Assembly (NCBI GenBank): GCA_902618555.1
Contig: CACNAY010000009.1
Coordinates: forward strand, 1 to 35,049
DNA length: 35,049 nucleotides
DNA from: an uncultured Pelagibacteraceae bacterium
GTDB taxonomy: Bacteria; Pseudomonadota; Alphaproteobacteria; Pelagibacterales; Pelagibacteraceae
Reading direction: 5' to 3'
Both the position numbers and the translations under genes were made by a program. A model generated the notes under the pieces. That model did not search any database, was not told where the DNA came from, and saw nothing but the letters and a program-made list of their open reading frames with translations. Below, one piece after another: positions 8,160-17,359 of the stretch; positions within the stretch are counted from its first letter, which is position 1, and the number at the start of each line of letters is the position of its first letter.

Positions 8160-9593
8160 ATGAAAAGTGAAGAATTAAAAAATCAAGAATATAAATACGG
8201 TTTTACAACTCAGATAGAAAATTTTAAAGCGCCCAAAGGTTTATCTGAGGAAACAATTAGATTTATTTCTAAAATAAAAAAAGAACCGAAATGGATGCTT
8301 GATTGGAGATTGAAAGCTTTTAAAAGGCTAAAGGTTTTAAAAGAGCCAAACTGGCAAAAACCTAAGTATCCAAAAATTGATTATCAAAACTTATATTACT
8401 ACTCTGCACCTAAAAGCATGAAGGAAAAACCAAAAAGTTTAGATGATGTTGACCCCAAACTAATTGAAACTTACAATAAACTTGGGATACCACTTAATGA
8501 ACAAAAAAGATTAAGTGGTGTAGCCGTTGACGCTGTCTTTGACTCTGTTTCTGTTGCTACAACTTTTAAAGGTGAGCTCGATAAAAAAGGAATTATCTTT
8601 TGTCCAATATCAGAAGCAATACAAAAACACCCTCATTTAGTAAAAAAATATTTAGGCTCAGTAATACCAATCAGTGACCATTATTTTGCAACACTTAATT
8701 CTGCTGTGTTTACTGATGGATCTTTTGTTTATATTCCTCCAAACACAAGGTGTCCAATGGAGCTTTCGACTTATTTTAGAATTAATGCTTCAGAAACAGG
8801 GCAATTTGAGAGAACTCTTATTATCGCAGATAAAGGCAGTTATGTAAGTTACTTGGAGGGTTGCACTGCGCCTATGAGAGATGAAAATCAACTTCATGCT
8901 GCTAACGTAGAATTGGTGGCGTTGGACGATGCAGAAATAAAATACTCAACTGTACAAAATTGGTACCCAGGAGATAAAGATGGAGTTGGTGGAATTTATA
9001 ATTTTGTAACAAAAAGGGGCGCTTGTAGAGGAAAAAATTCAAAAATTTCATGGACTCAAGTGGAAACTGGATCTGCAATTACATGGAAATATCCAAGTTG
9101 TATTTTACAAGGTGATAATTCGGTCGGTGAATTTTATTCCATAGCTATAACGAACAACTATCAAAAAGCAGATACTGGTACTAAAATGATACATTTAGGA
9201 AAAAATACAAAAAGTAAAATTATTTCAAAAGGAATTTCTGCTGGTCAAGCTGACAACACATATAGAGGACTAGTAGACATAAATGCTAAAGCTAAAAATT
9301 CCAGAAATTACACTCAATGTGACTCGCTGTTGATGGGTAATAAATGTGGAGCACATACTGTACCTTATATTAAAAATAAAAATTCATCTTCCACAATTGA
9401 ACACGAAGCTACAACATCTAAAATAAATGAAGATCAATTATTTTATTGTAATCAGAGAGGACTTAATCAAGAGGAGGCAGTAAGTCTTATTGTTAATGGT
9501 TTCTGTAAAGAAGTATTGCAGCAACTTCCTATGGAATTTGCTGTTGAAGCTCAAAAATTAGTTTCTATTAGTTTAGAGGGGAGTGTTGGATAA
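8160..9593 (+). CDS. sufB: Fe-S scaffold component SufB
   Basis: SufB is the scaffold subunit of the SufBC2D complex on which Fe-S clusters are assembled in the cytoplasm. The 477-residue protein has the long SufB N-terminus and the C-terminal beta-helix core. Cys235 (EGCTAP) and Cys387 (QCDSLL) correspond to the two cysteines of E. coli SufB (C254 and C405) linked to sulfur acceptance and cluster assembly at the SufB-SufD interface. [17 protein letters not shown] and [19 protein letters not shown] are strongly SufB-like. It is followed by sufC with a TAATG overlap, so the two are probably translated together. Confidence 0.98.
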   Translation: MKSEELKNQEYKYGFTTQIENFKAPKGLSEETIRFISKIKKEPKWMLDWRLKAFKRLKVLKEPNWQKPKYPKIDYQNLYYYSAPKSMKEKPKSLDDVDPKLIETYNKLGIPLNEQKRLSGVAVDAVFDSVSVATTFKGELDKKGIIFCPISEAIQKHPHLVKKYLGSVIPISDHYFATLNSAVFTDGSFVYIPPNTRCPMELSTYFRINASETGQFERTLIIADKGSYVSYLEGCTAPMRDENQLHAANVELVALDDAEIKYSTVQNWYPGDKDGVGGIYNFVTKRGACRGKNSKISWTQVETGSAITWKYPSCILQGDNSVGEFYSIAITNNYQKADTGTKMIHLGKNTKSKIISKGISAGQADNTYRGLVDINAKAKNSRNYTQCDSLLMGNKCGAHTVPYIKNKNSSSTIEHEATTSKINEDQLFYCNQRGLNQEEAVSLIVNGFCKEVLQQLPMEFAVEAQKLVSISLEGSVG

Positions 9594-10327
9594 TGCTACA
9601 ATTACAAAATCTAAAAGCTTCAGTTAACGACAAGTCAATTTTAAATGGACTAAACCTTGAGATAAAACCTGGAGAGGTACACGCAATTATGGGCCCGAAC
9701 GGATCTGGAAAAAGCACTTTAGCAAATATTTTATCTGGCAAAAATGGTTACGTGGTTAGCGGAGATTTAAAGTATGAGGGAAAAAACTTGCAAGATATCC
9801 CTATCGAGGAGCGAGCACAGAAGGGTATATTTTTAGCATTTCAATATCCGTTAGAAATTCCAGGAGTGAATACAACAAATTTCATTAAAACCTCGCTGAA
9901 TTCAATTAGGAAGGCTAAAGGTGAAAAAGAATTAGATACTTTAACTCTATTAAAATTAATTAAAGAAAAAGCTTCTGAACTTAACATTGATGAGAAATTT
10001 TTATCAAGACAATTGAATGTTGGTTTTTCGGGAGGTGAGAAAAAAAAAAATGAAATTCTCCAAATGAAGCTCCTAGAGCCAAAATTAGCTATATTAGATG
10101 AGACAGACTCAGGTTTAGATATAGATGCTTTAAGAATTGTTGCTGATGGAGTTAACTCCCACAAAAATAGTAAAAATGCATTTTTAATTATTACTCATTA
10201 TCAGAGATTACTTGATTATATAAAACCTGATTTCATACATGTTTTATCAAATGGAAAAATAATTAAAACCGGCTCCTCTGAATTAGGTCAAGAATTAGAG
10301 AAAACAGGTTACGTAAATTTAAAATAA
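9593..10327 (+). CDS. sufC: Fe-S assembly ATPase SufC
   Basis: SufC is the ABC-type ATPase that drives conformational change of SufB and SufD; it is soluble, with no membrane segments. At 244 residues it is of usual length. Visible motifs in order are Walker A GPNGSGKS (34-41), the Q-loop AFQYP (82-86), the ABC signature FSGGEK (145-150), Walker B LAILDE with Glu170, the SufC-typical TDSGLDIDAL D-loop, and switch His202 (ITHYQRLLDYI). TAATG overlaps on both sides tie it to sufB and sufD. Confidence 0.98.
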   Translation: MLQLQNLKASVNDKSILNGLNLEIKPGEVHAIMGPNGSGKSTLANILSGKNGYVVSGDLKYEGKNLQDIPIEERAQKGIFLAFQYPLEIPGVNTTNFIKTSLNSIRKAKGEKELDTLTLLKLIKEKASELNIDEKFLSRQLNVGFSGGEKKKNEILQMKLLEPKLAILDETDSGLDIDALRIVADGVNSHKNSKNAFLIITHYQRLLDYIKPDFIHVLSNGKIIKTGSSELGQELEKTGYVNLK

Positions 10328-11568
10328 TGGAACAGTTATTTAATATAGATTTTAAAAGAATATCTACTTCTTCAGAAAAAGAGATGTTAAAAAGAAAAAA
10401 AAATTTTGAATTATTTTTAAAGAAAGGTCTTCCAAATAAAAAAGATGAAAATTGGAAATTTAGTGACCTTAATTTTATTATAAATAAAAATTTCAATCAG
10501 ATTACAAATAGTGACGGTTTTAGATTTGATAAAAAAATTGAATTGATAAATGACTTTGATCATAATCATGTCATTCTTATTAATGGAGTTTTTAAATCCT
10601 GCGACATAAGATTTGAAGAAAAAGATAAAGTCAAAATTCAAAAACTTAATTCTCTTGAGAGTTTAAGTAATCAGTCAAACAACAACCTTCACAATCTCAA
10701 TCAAGCCCTATCTTTAGGAGGGTTTAAACTAGAACTACAAAAAAATTATAAATGTAAAAAACCAATTATCATTTATAATTATTTTACTTCAAATTTAGAT
10801 AATAAAATTATAAATAACTCAAATCAGATTAAGCTTAATCAAAACTCTGAGTTAATTTTAATAGAATATAATATTACCGAAAAATGCAAATTTTTGAAGA
10901 ACACTTTTGAAAAAATAAATATTGGTCAAGGGTCTGAACTAAAAATTTTTAATATTCAAAAAACAAAGAGCAATGGTTATTTTTATAAAAATATATCAGG
11001 TACACAAGATTATAACTCCACCTATCAAAACTTTTTATTAAGCTCAGGATTAAAATTCAATAAAATAGATATTGATATGGTTTTAGAAAAAGAGAATGCT
11101 AGTTGTTACATTTTAGCTGGATTGATTTTGGGTAAAGAAGAACATCAGGAAATTAAAACTAGAATAAACCATATGGCACCAAATTGTAAAAGTTATCAAA
11201 AAATAAAGAACGTTCTGGAAAATGATAGCAAAGGAGTGTATCAAGGGAAAATTTTTGTTAAAGATATTGCACAAAAGACTGACGCATATCAATTGAGTAA
11301 AGCTCTCATTTTAGATGACAAAGCTGAATTTAATGCCAAACCAGAATTAGAAATTTATGCCGATGACGTTAAGTGTTCACATGGATCAACTTCAGGAAGC
11401 ATTGATGAAGATGCGATTCATTATTTAATGACTAGAGGTATTGAATTACCAATTGCAAAAAAATTATTAATAAATGGTTTTATCAATGAAATTTTTGAAA
11501 ATATACCTGAAGAGACATTAAAAATATTCTTCGAAAAAAACATTAAGGAGCAGGTTAGTGAAATTTAG
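10327..11568 (+). CDS. sufD: Fe-S assembly protein SufD
   Basis: SufD pairs with SufB in the SufBC2D scaffold and is linked to iron entry and complex stability. The 413-residue protein has a divergent, Lys/Asn-rich N-terminal half, as is usual for SufD, and a conserved C-terminal region with KCSHGSTSGSIDEDAIHYL; Cys350 and His352 match C358 and H360 of E. coli SufD, the latter implicated in cluster formation at the SufB interface. The final RGI..PIAKKLLINGF segment is also typical. Its 3' end overlaps sufS by 11 bp, placing the sufS ribosome-binding site inside sufD. Confidence 0.96.
   Translation: MEQLFNIDFKRISTSSEKEMLKRKKNFELFLKKGLPNKKDENWKFSDLNFIINKNFNQITNSDGFRFDKKIELINDFDHNHVILINGVFKSCDIRFEEKDKVKIQKLNSLESLSNQSNNNLHNLNQALSLGGFKLELQKNYKCKKPIIIYNYFTSNLDNKIINNSNQIKLNQNSELILIEYNITEKCKFLKNTFEKINIGQGSELKIFNIQKTKSNGYFYKNISGTQDYNSTYQNFLLSSGLKFNKIDIDMVLEKENASCYILAGLILGKEEHQEIKTRINHMAPNCKSYQKIKNVLENDSKGVYQGKIFVKDIAQKTDAYQLSKALILDDKAEFNAKPELEIYADDVKCSHGSTSGSIDEDAIHYLMTRGIELPIAKKLLINGFINEIFENIPEETLKIFFEKNIKEQVSEI
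11545..11550 (+). promoter_or_regulatory. Shine-Dalgarno that fixes the sufS GTG start
   Basis: AAGGAG lies 7 bases before GTG 11558, within the end of sufD. Clear Shine-Dalgarno sequences are uncommon in this window, so this one supports the GTG as the real sufS start despite the 11-bp overlap. Confidence 0.8.
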
Positions 11569-12775
11569 TAATATAAAATCAAAATTTCCAATTTTCAAAC
11601 AAAAAATTAAAGGCAAGCCTTTAATATATTTTGATAGCGCTAATTCCTCACAAAAACCTAAAGTGGTAATTGATGAGATATCAAGATTTTATGAAACTGA
11701 ATTTTCAAATGTTGGGAGAAGTGTTCATACTTTAGCAGTTAAAGCTACAAACAAATTTGAAGAGACAAGAGATATAGTAAAATCTTACATTAATGCTAAA
11801 TATAGAGAGGAAATAATTTTTACAAAAGGAGCTACAGAAGCAATTAATTTAGTAGCAAATACATATGGTGAAAAATTTATAAAATCTGGTGACGAAATTA
11901 TTTTAACTGAACTAGAACATCACTCTAATTATGTTCCTTGGCACTATTTGAGAAAAAAAAAAGGTGCAGTGATAAAATTTGCATCAGTAAATGATAGTGG
12001 CGAGATAGATGTTAATGAGTTTAGAAAACATATTACTGAAAAAACTAAAATGATTGCTTTTACTCATATTTCAAATGTTACTGGCACAATCATGCCAGTA
12101 AAAAAAATTATTGATTTAGCAAAATCAAAAAATATCCCAGTGTTGATTGATGGGACTCAAGGTGCTCCTCACTCTAATCTAGATATGCAGGATTTAGAGT
12201 GTGATTTTTATGCTATTTCTTGTCACAAAATGTACGGTCCAAATGGACTTGGTATTCTTTATGCCAAAAAAAAATGGGTTGATGAATTGCCACCTTATCA
12301 AGGAGGCGGGGGAATGATAAGTGAAGTAAAAAAAGATTATATAACATACGCAGACTCACAAACAAAGTTTGAGGCCGGGACAATGCAAACTGCCGAAGTT
12401 GTGGCTTTTGCAAAATCCATCAAGTTTATTGAGGATTTAGGTATCAAAAATATTGAAAAACATGAAAGCCAAATTCTTGAATATGGTCTGGAAAAACTAA
12501 GAAAAGATAATTCTATAAATATTATAGGTAATCCAAAAAATAGAGCATCAATTATATCATTTACAATCAAAGGAATTCACCCACACGACATTGCAACAAT
12601 TTTAGATGATGATGGAGTAGCAATAAGAGCCGGCCATCATTGTTGTCAAATTTTGCACGAAAAACTTGGCATTCCAGCTTCAGCTAGAGCATCTATTGGA
12701 GTTTATAACAGTAAAGAAGATATTGATGTTTTAAGTGAATCAATTAATAAATGTAAGAAAGTATTTCAGATTTAA
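11558..12775 (+). CDS. sufS: Cysteine desulfurase SufS
   Basis: A PLP enzyme of the group II cysteine desulfurases that takes sulfur from cysteine as a persulfide and passes it to SufU/SufB. The 405-residue protein has the fold-type I aminotransferase core: TKGATEAINLVA (cofactor phosphate site), the ELEHHSNYVPW segment around residues 118-128, PLP-binding Lys224 in SCHKMYGPNG, and the catalytic loop RAGHHC with Cys362. A second cysteine follows directly (HHCC, Cys363), where E. coli SufS has Ala. It starts at GTG with a good Shine-Dalgarno. The sufU ATG follows the stop with no gap. This is the only desulfurase in the window. Confidence 0.97.
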   Translation: MKFSNIKSKFPIFKQKIKGKPLIYFDSANSSQKPKVVIDEISRFYETEFSNVGRSVHTLAVKATNKFEETRDIVKSYINAKYREEIIFTKGATEAINLVANTYGEKFIKSGDEIILTELEHHSNYVPWHYLRKKKGAVIKFASVNDSGEIDVNEFRKHITEKTKMIAFTHISNVTGTIMPVKKIIDLAKSKNIPVLIDGTQGAPHSNLDMQDLECDFYAISCHKMYGPNGLGILYAKKKWVDELPPYQGGGGMISEVKKDYITYADSQTKFEAGTMQTAEVVAFAKSIKFIEDLGIKNIEKHESQILEYGLEKLRKDNSINIIGNPKNRASIISFTIKGIHPHDIATILDDDGVAIRAGHHCCQILHEKLGIPASARASIGVYNSKEDIDVLSESINKCKKVFQI

Positions 12776-13219
12776 ATGGAACTAAAAGAATTATACCAAG
12801 AAATAATATTAGATCACGCAAAGAATCCTAGAAATAAAGGAAAATGTGAAGGATATAATCATGATGCTAAAGCTCACAATCCACTTTGTGGCGATAAAGT
12901 TCACATTTATTTAAAATTAGAAAAGGATAAAAATATTTCTGGTTTAAGTTTTGAAGGTGAAGGATGTGCAATTTCTTTAGCATCAGCTTCAATTCTTACT
13001 GATACTTTGAAAGGTAGAGATTTACAATTCTCTAAGAAAGTAACCGACGACTTTTTAAGTATGTTAAAAAATAAATCTAAAATTACTTTGAATAGTTTAA
13101 CAGATAATCAAATAACAACTATTTCTTCATTATCTGGTGTTCAAGAATTTCCGATGAGAATAAAATGTGCAACTATGGCTTGGCATACATTATTATCAGC
13201 TTTAGAAAAAAAAAGCTAA
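12776..13219 (+). CDS. sufU: SufU-type sulfur-transfer / scaffold protein
   Basis: A 147-residue member of the IscU/SufU fold. Its ligand set, Cys38 and Asp40 (NPLCGD), Cys64 (GEGCAIS) and Cys131 (RIKCATMAWH), together with the extra stretch of about 20 residues between the second and third cysteines, is the SufU pattern; IscU lacks that insert and has an LPPVK chaperone motif, which is absent here. SufU proteins bind zinc and accept persulfide from SufS, replacing SufE. No sufE is seen in this operon, so SufU is likely the partner of SufS. It sits directly after sufS. Confidence 0.92.
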   Translation: MELKELYQEIILDHAKNPRNKGKCEGYNHDAKAHNPLCGDKVHIYLKLEKDKNISGLSFEGEGCAISLASASILTDTLKGRDLQFSKKVTDDFLSMLKNKSKITLNSLTDNQITTISSLSGVQEFPMRIKCATMAWHTLLSALEKKS

Positions 13220-13222
13220 ATT

Positions 13223-13525
13223 ATGAGTGATTTAAAAGAAAAAATAATATCTGAAATAAAAAAGATTTATGACCCAGAGATTCCAGTAAATATTTTCGAA
13301 TTAGGGTTAATATATAATATTAAGGTAAATGAGGAAAAAAAAGTATTTATAGAAATGACCTTAACTTCTCCAAATTGCCCTGTTGCTGAAAGTTTGCCTA
13401 ATTCAGTTAAAGAGAATATACTTAAGATTGAAGAAGTAAACGATGTTAACTTAAAATTAGTTTGGGATCCCCCTTGGACGAAAGAAAAAATGTCTGAGGC
13501 TGCTAAATTAGAATTGAATTTATGA
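13223..13525 (+). CDS. sufT: SufT, MIP18/DUF59 Fe-S maturation factor
   Basis: A 100-residue MIP18-family (DUF59) protein. The signatures are DPEIPVNIFELGLIY near residue 17, TLTSPNCPVAESLP with the family cysteine, and the C-terminal DPPWTKEKMSEAAKLEL. SufT proteins help in maturing Fe-S enzymes, mostly when cluster demand is high; the exact step is not settled. It lies 3 bp after sufU and overlaps sufA by 4 bp (ATGA). It is at the short end for SufT, with just the core domain and no N-terminal extension. Confidence 0.9.
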   Translation: MSDLKEKIISEIKKIYDPEIPVNIFELGLIYNIKVNEEKKVFIEMTLTSPNCPVAESLPNSVKENILKIEEVNDVNLKLVWDPPWTKEKMSEAAKLELNL

Positions 13526-13857
13526 GTAATCAAGCAATAAAATTAAGTGATAACGCCGCTAAAAGAATTAAGTTTATCATGTCAAAGGCAGAAAAATCTG
13601 CAATTGGCGTAAGAGTCGGAGTTAAATCTGGAGGTTGTGCTGGTATGTCGTATATTATGGAATACGCTAAAGAAATCAAACCGAATGAGGAGATAATCGT
13701 TGATAAGGGCGTTAAAGTCCTGATAGATCCAAATGCAATAATGTATTTGCTTGGCACAGAAATGGATTACAAGGAGGAAAAATTTTCATCTCAATTTGTA
13801 TTTAAGAATCCAAATGAAACTGAAAGATGTGGATGTGGTGAATCCTTCAAAGTTTAA
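13522..13857 (+). CDS. sufA: A-type Fe-S carrier protein
   Basis: A 111-residue HesB/IscA-family carrier that takes clusters from SufBCD to target proteins. The three conserved ligands are present: Cys39 in SGGCAGMSY and the C-terminal pair Cys103 and Cys105 (RCGCGESF). It starts inside sufT (ATGA) and is the last gene of the suf operon. Its stop shares a TTAA with the stop of the convergent glnA. SufA is chosen over IscA or ErpA from context only; the three are hard to tell apart by sequence. Confidence 0.92.
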   Translation: MSNQAIKLSDNAAKRIKFIMSKAEKSAIGVRVGVKSGGCAGMSYIMEYAKEIKPNEEIIVDKGVKVLIDPNAIMYLLGTEMDYKEEKFSSQFVFKNPNETERCGCGESFKV

Positions 13858-15260
13858 CCACTATAATACATTTCAAATTCAATAGGATGAGGAGTGTGTT
13901 CAAAGTTATATATTTCTTGAAATTTTAATTCAATATAAGCGTCAATCTGATCGTCAGTAAAAACTCCACCTTCGGTTAAGAACTTTCTATCTTTATCTAG
14001 GTTTTGCATAGCTTCTCTCAAAGACCCACAAACAGTTGGTAGTTTCTTTACTTCATCCTCTGATAAAGAATATAGATCTTGATCAAAAGCTTTTCCAGGA
14101 TCAATTTTATTTTTAATTCCGTCTATACCTGCCATCAACATTGAAGCAAAAGTTAAGTATGGATTGCCTGCCGCGTCTGGAAATCTTATTTCCATTCTTG
14201 CTGCCTTCGGATTCATTATCACTGGTATTCTGCATGAAGCAGATCTGTTTCTAGCAGAATATGCTAAAATAACCGGAGCCTCAAATCCTGGAATCAATCT
14301 TTTATAACTGTTTGTAGTAGCGTTTGAGAAAGCATTAATTGCTCTAGCGTGTTTTAAAATACCACCAATATAATATAATGCTTCCTTAGATAGACCCGCA
14401 TATTCTTTACCCATAAATACAGGAGTGCTGCCTTTCCATATAGATTGATGACAATGCATTCCGGACCCATTATCTCCTTTTACTGGTTTAGGCATAAATG
14501 TCGCTGTTTTACCAAATGAGTGCGTAACCATTTGCACAGCGTATTTATAAAGCTGAACGTTGTCGGCTTGATTTGTTAAAGTTCCAAAGTACATTCCTAA
14601 TTCGTGTTGGCTGGGCGCAACTTCGTGGTGATGTTTTTCTACTTTCACACCCATGTCTTTCAAAGCTTTTAAATATTCACCTCTCATATCTTGAGCACTA
14701 TCAACTGGTGGAACTGGAAAATATCCACCTTTAATTCCTGGTCTGTGACCCAAATTTCCATTTTCATATTTTTTACCTGTATTATAAGGTCCCTCAGAGC
14801 TGTCGATGCTAAAACTAGTTTCATTCATATCATTTTTAAATCTTACATCATCGAAAACAAAGAATTCAGGCTCAGGACCAAAATACGATTTATCTCCTAT
14901 ACCCGTTTTTTTTAAATATGCTTCAGCTTTTTTGGCTGTTCCTCTGGGATCTCTCTCGTAAGGATCTTTTTTTACTGCATCTAAAATATCGCAGAAGATG
15001 TTTAAAGTTGTATGAGAATTAAAAGGATCAATTATAGGCCTTTCTAAATCTGGTTTCAAAATCATGTCTGACTCATTTATAGCCTTCCAACCAGCTATTG
15101 ACGAACCATCAAAAAACACTCCTTTGTCTAACATATCCTCGTCCACTACTGTTGCGTCCATAGTAAGGTGTTGGAGTTTACCTTTAGGATCTGTAAATCT
15201 TAAATCCACATATTCAACTTGCTTATCTTTCATAAGCTTAAGTATGTTTTTTGAACTCAT
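13854..15260 (-). CDS. glnA: Glutamine synthetase type I
   Basis: GlnA makes glutamine from glutamate, ammonia and ATP as a cytoplasmic dodecamer and is the main ammonia-assimilation enzyme. At 468 residues it matches the GSI-beta class. Motifs are FFDGSSIAGW (49-58), the metal-binding PEPEFFVFD (129-137), KGDNGSGMHCHQSIWK (261-276), NSYKRLIPGFEAP (317-329) and RNRSASCRIP (337-346). Tyr397 (DQDLYSLS) falls exactly at the E. coli adenylylation tyrosine, so GlnE-type control is possible. It has one of the best ribosome-binding sites in the window (AAAGGAG). It runs against sufA and is divergent from the EamA exporter. Confidence 0.98.
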   Translation of the reverse strand: MSSKNILKLMKDKQVEYVDLRFTDPKGKLQHLTMDATVVDEDMLDKGVFFDGSSIAGWKAINESDMILKPDLERPIIDPFNSHTTLNIFCDILDAVKKDPYERDPRGTAKKAEAYLKKTGIGDKSYFGPEPEFFVFDDVRFKNDMNETSFSIDSSEGPYNTGKKYENGNLGHRPGIKGGYFPVPPVDSAQDMRGEYLKALKDMGVKVEKHHHEVAPSQHELGMYFGTLTNQADNVQLYKYAVQMVTHSFGKTATFMPKPVKGDNGSGMHCHQSIWKGSTPVFMGKEYAGLSKEALYYIGGILKHARAINAFSNATTNSYKRLIPGFEAPVILAYSARNRSASCRIPVIMNPKAARMEIRFPDAAGNPYLTFASMLMAGIDGIKNKIDPGKAFDQDLYSLSEDEVKKLPTVCGSLREAMQNLDKDRKFLTEGGVFTDDQIDAYIELKFQEIYNFEHTPHPIEFEMYYSG

Positions 15261-15265
15261 TTCGT

Positions 15266-15272
15266 CTCCTTT
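15266..15272 (-). promoter_or_regulatory. Strong Shine-Dalgarno of glnA
   Basis: On the minus strand AAAGGAG precedes the glnA ATG by 5 bases. Most genes here have no recognisable site, so this suggests high glnA translation and confirms the start. Confidence 0.8.
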
Positions 15273-15325
15273 AATTTAAAATTTGTTTTAATTTCGAGAT
15301 GAACATATATAAGGGGCTTTTTTAG

Positions 15326-15333
15326 AGTATAAT
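15326..15333. promoter_or_regulatory. Overlapping divergent -10 elements, glnA / EamA exporter
   Basis: In the 126-bp gap TATAAT (15328-15333, plus) and TATACT (15326-15331, minus) overlap, so each strand could start transcription here with leaders of about 47 and 59 bases. Neither has a good -35, and no sigma-54 GG-N10-GC element was found. This is weak evidence in AT-rich DNA. Confidence 0.3.
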
Positions 15334-15386
15334 TAAAAATATATATCTGCTATGCATTTATCACATATCCACAATTGAGGCTTTAG

Positions 15387-16265
15387 ATGAGAGAGGCAAA
15401 TACATTCGATTTATCATTACTTATTTTATTAGCTATTATTTGGGGTTCCTCTTTTTTTAATATAAAGATAGCAACATATTCTTACGACCCTATCACACTT
15501 GCTTTAGTAAGAGTCATATTTGCAAGCATACCATTATTAATTCTTTGCAAAATTAGTGGGATTAAGATTGAAGCATTTAATCGAAATTGGAATTGGTACG
15601 CTCTGATTGGACTATGTAATATTGCAATACCTTTTGTATTGATTGCTATAGGCACTGCAAAAATTAATAGTTATCTTGCAGCGATATTAATGAGCACAAC
15701 CCCTTTAAGTGGATCGATACTTGCACATTTTTTTACTAAAGATGAAAAACTATCTTTTTCTAAATCTTTAGGTGTTTTAATTGGTTTCAGCGGAATTATA
15801 TTACTATTTTTTGACAAAGTTATAATAAATAGCGAAAACTATATTTATGCTTTGATTACTATTTTGGGATCAACATTTTACTGTATTGGAGGTCTTTTGA
15901 CTTTAAAATTGAAAAATAAAAAAAACGAAAATGTTACAACGTCTACAACTTTATGGTCAGTAATTTTTCTTCTCCCTTTTTCATTGATAATTGAAACACC
16001 ATGGGAGTCTTCTCCAACTTTAAACTCGACTCTTTCTTTGTTATATTTAGGTGTTATCGCTACTGGATTTGCATGGTTAATTAGATTTAGAATTCTGACG
16101 GTTAATGGCCTAGTTTTTCAAACTCAAGTAGCATATCTAATACCAATTTTTGGAATATTTTTTGGATATTTTCTTATGGATGAAATTATTACGTGGAAAG
16201 TTATAGTTTCACTAGTTGTAATACTTATTGGAATTTATATATTTAAAAAAAACAATAAAGGATAG
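15387..16265 (+). CDS. EamA-family (DMT) transporter
   Basis: A 292-residue inner-membrane protein with about ten hydrophobic segments in two repeated halves, the EamA/drug-metabolite transporter layout. The first half opens with LSLLILLAIIWGSSFFNIKIA, the characteristic WGSSF start of EamA domains, and includes PLSGSILAHFFTKDEKLS at the end of the first repeat. The second half ends with TQVAYLIPIFGIFFGYFLMDE, also typical. Members export amino acids, metabolites or drugs, but the substrate cannot be told from sequence. It is divergent from glnA, and the next gene starts 4 bp after its stop, so the two are probably cotranscribed. Confidence 0.88.
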   Translation: MREANTFDLSLLILLAIIWGSSFFNIKIATYSYDPITLALVRVIFASIPLLILCKISGIKIEAFNRNWNWYALIGLCNIAIPFVLIAIGTAKINSYLAAILMSTTPLSGSILAHFFTKDEKLSFSKSLGVLIGFSGIILLFFDKVIINSENYIYALITILGSTFYCIGGLLTLKLKNKKNENVTTSTTLWSVIFLLPFSLIIETPWESSPTLNSTLSLLYLGVIATGFAWLIRFRILTVNGLVFQTQVAYLIPIFGIFFGYFLMDEIITWKVIVSLVVILIGIYIFKKNNKG

Positions 16266-16269
16266 ATAA

Positions 16270-17331
16270 ATGGGAGCAGAGTCAATTGAAGCAAGTTTTT
16301 TGTCAATTTTTGCTTTAATAAGTTTTTTTATTTTTTTACTCGTAAGTAAATACTCACATAAAATTAGAGGGGGTATTTTATTTGATAAAGACTTTTTTAA
16401 ACCACAAGCTTTTCACGATTTGCCCGTAACTCGAAGCGGGGGAATCGCTACAATTTTTTCTTTAAGTTTTTTTTTTATTATCTATTATTTGCTGTATTCA
16501 AAAATTTTATATGATTATATTCTTATAAGTTACTCTACTTTCTTAGTAGGTTTTTTAGACGATTTGAGGATAAATATTAAACCATTAAAAAGATTATTAC
16601 TAATGGTTCTAACTCTTTTTATTGCAATATATTTCTTACCAATTAAGATTTTAAATATCGATATTCCTTTCTTAACCATTTTAATGTCTAATCATATGTT
16701 TTCTTCATTGTTTGTATTATTATGCTTTTTATTTGTAATTAATGGAGCAAATTTGATTGATGGTTTTAATGGCTTGTTAACTTTAAATTTAATTATAATA
16801 AACATAATATTAGCTTATATAAATATAAATAATCAAAATCTTGAATTTTCAGTTTTGATAATTTCTCAAATTATTATTCTTTTATTATTTTTGTTATTTA
16901 ATTTTCCTAATGCAAAAATGTTTTTAGGTGATAGCGGAGCTTATACAATGGGAGCTTTAACAGGTTTAAATACGATTATTACAAACAACTTAAATCCAAA
17001 GATATCTTCATTTTTCTTTTGTACACTTTTATTTTATCTTTTCTTTGAAGTATTTTTTTCATTTTTCAGAAAACTTACTCAAAAAAAATCTCCAATTTAT
17101 CCAGATGATAAACATTTACATATGCTTAGCTTTTATAAAATCTCTAATATTTATGGAAAAAACAAAGGTAATTATATTAATTCAATAGTTATTAATCTTT
17201 TTTATTTAGCTCTAATAATTCCTGGGTTGTATTTATTTAATGATCCTCAATTGAGTAAGTATTGGTTCTTCATCTTATTGTTAATTTATCTGGTAATTTA
17301 TCTTAGACTTTATCATTTAACTAAAAATTAA
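16270..17331 (+). CDS. WecA/MraY-type polyprenyl-phosphate sugar-1-phosphate transferase
   Basis: A 353-residue polytopic membrane protein of glycosyltransferase family 4, with roughly ten hydrophobic segments. Such enzymes move a sugar-1-phosphate from a UDP-sugar onto undecaprenyl phosphate, starting a surface polysaccharide. Visible motifs are HDLPVTRSGG (49-58), Mg-binding DD (97-98, VGFLDDL), NGANLIDGFNGL (158-169), MFLGDSGAY with Asp221, and a cytoplasmic DKHLHM reminiscent of the WecA HIHH sugar-recognition loop. WecA-like (GlcNAc-1-P) is more likely than MraY, which has a different signature. Together with the GT17 and epimerase fusion further on, it suggests a surface-glycan pathway. 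tRNA-Leu begins 28 bp after its stop. Confidence 0.87.
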   Translation: MGAESIEASFLSIFALISFFIFLLVSKYSHKIRGGILFDKDFFKPQAFHDLPVTRSGGIATIFSLSFFFIIYYLLYSKILYDYILISYSTFLVGFLDDLRINIKPLKRLLLMVLTLFIAIYFLPIKILNIDIPFLTILMSNHMFSSLFVLLCFLFVINGANLIDGFNGLLTLNLIIINIILAYININNQNLEFSVLIISQIIILLLFLLFNFPNAKMFLGDSGAYTMGALTGLNTIITNNLNPKISSFFFCTLLFYLFFEVFFSFFRKLTQKKSPIYPDDKHLHMLSFYKISNIYGKNKGNYINSIVINLFYLALIIPGLYLFNDPQLSKYWFFILLLIYLVIYLRLYHLTKN

Positions 17332-17359
17332 ATTGATATATAAAAAATAATTATTAATT

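Noticed and set aside
15261-15325. Possible glutamine-responsive glnA leader RNA, because the glnA upstream strand contains GTTCATCTCG
   Set aside because: Only this short piece resembles the known glnA RNA motif; the remaining conserved stretches and paired helices are not visible.
15305-15325. AAGGGGCTTTTTT in the glnA/EamA gap as an intrinsic terminator
   Set aside because: There is no matching upstream arm for a stem, and both flanking genes are transcribed away from it.
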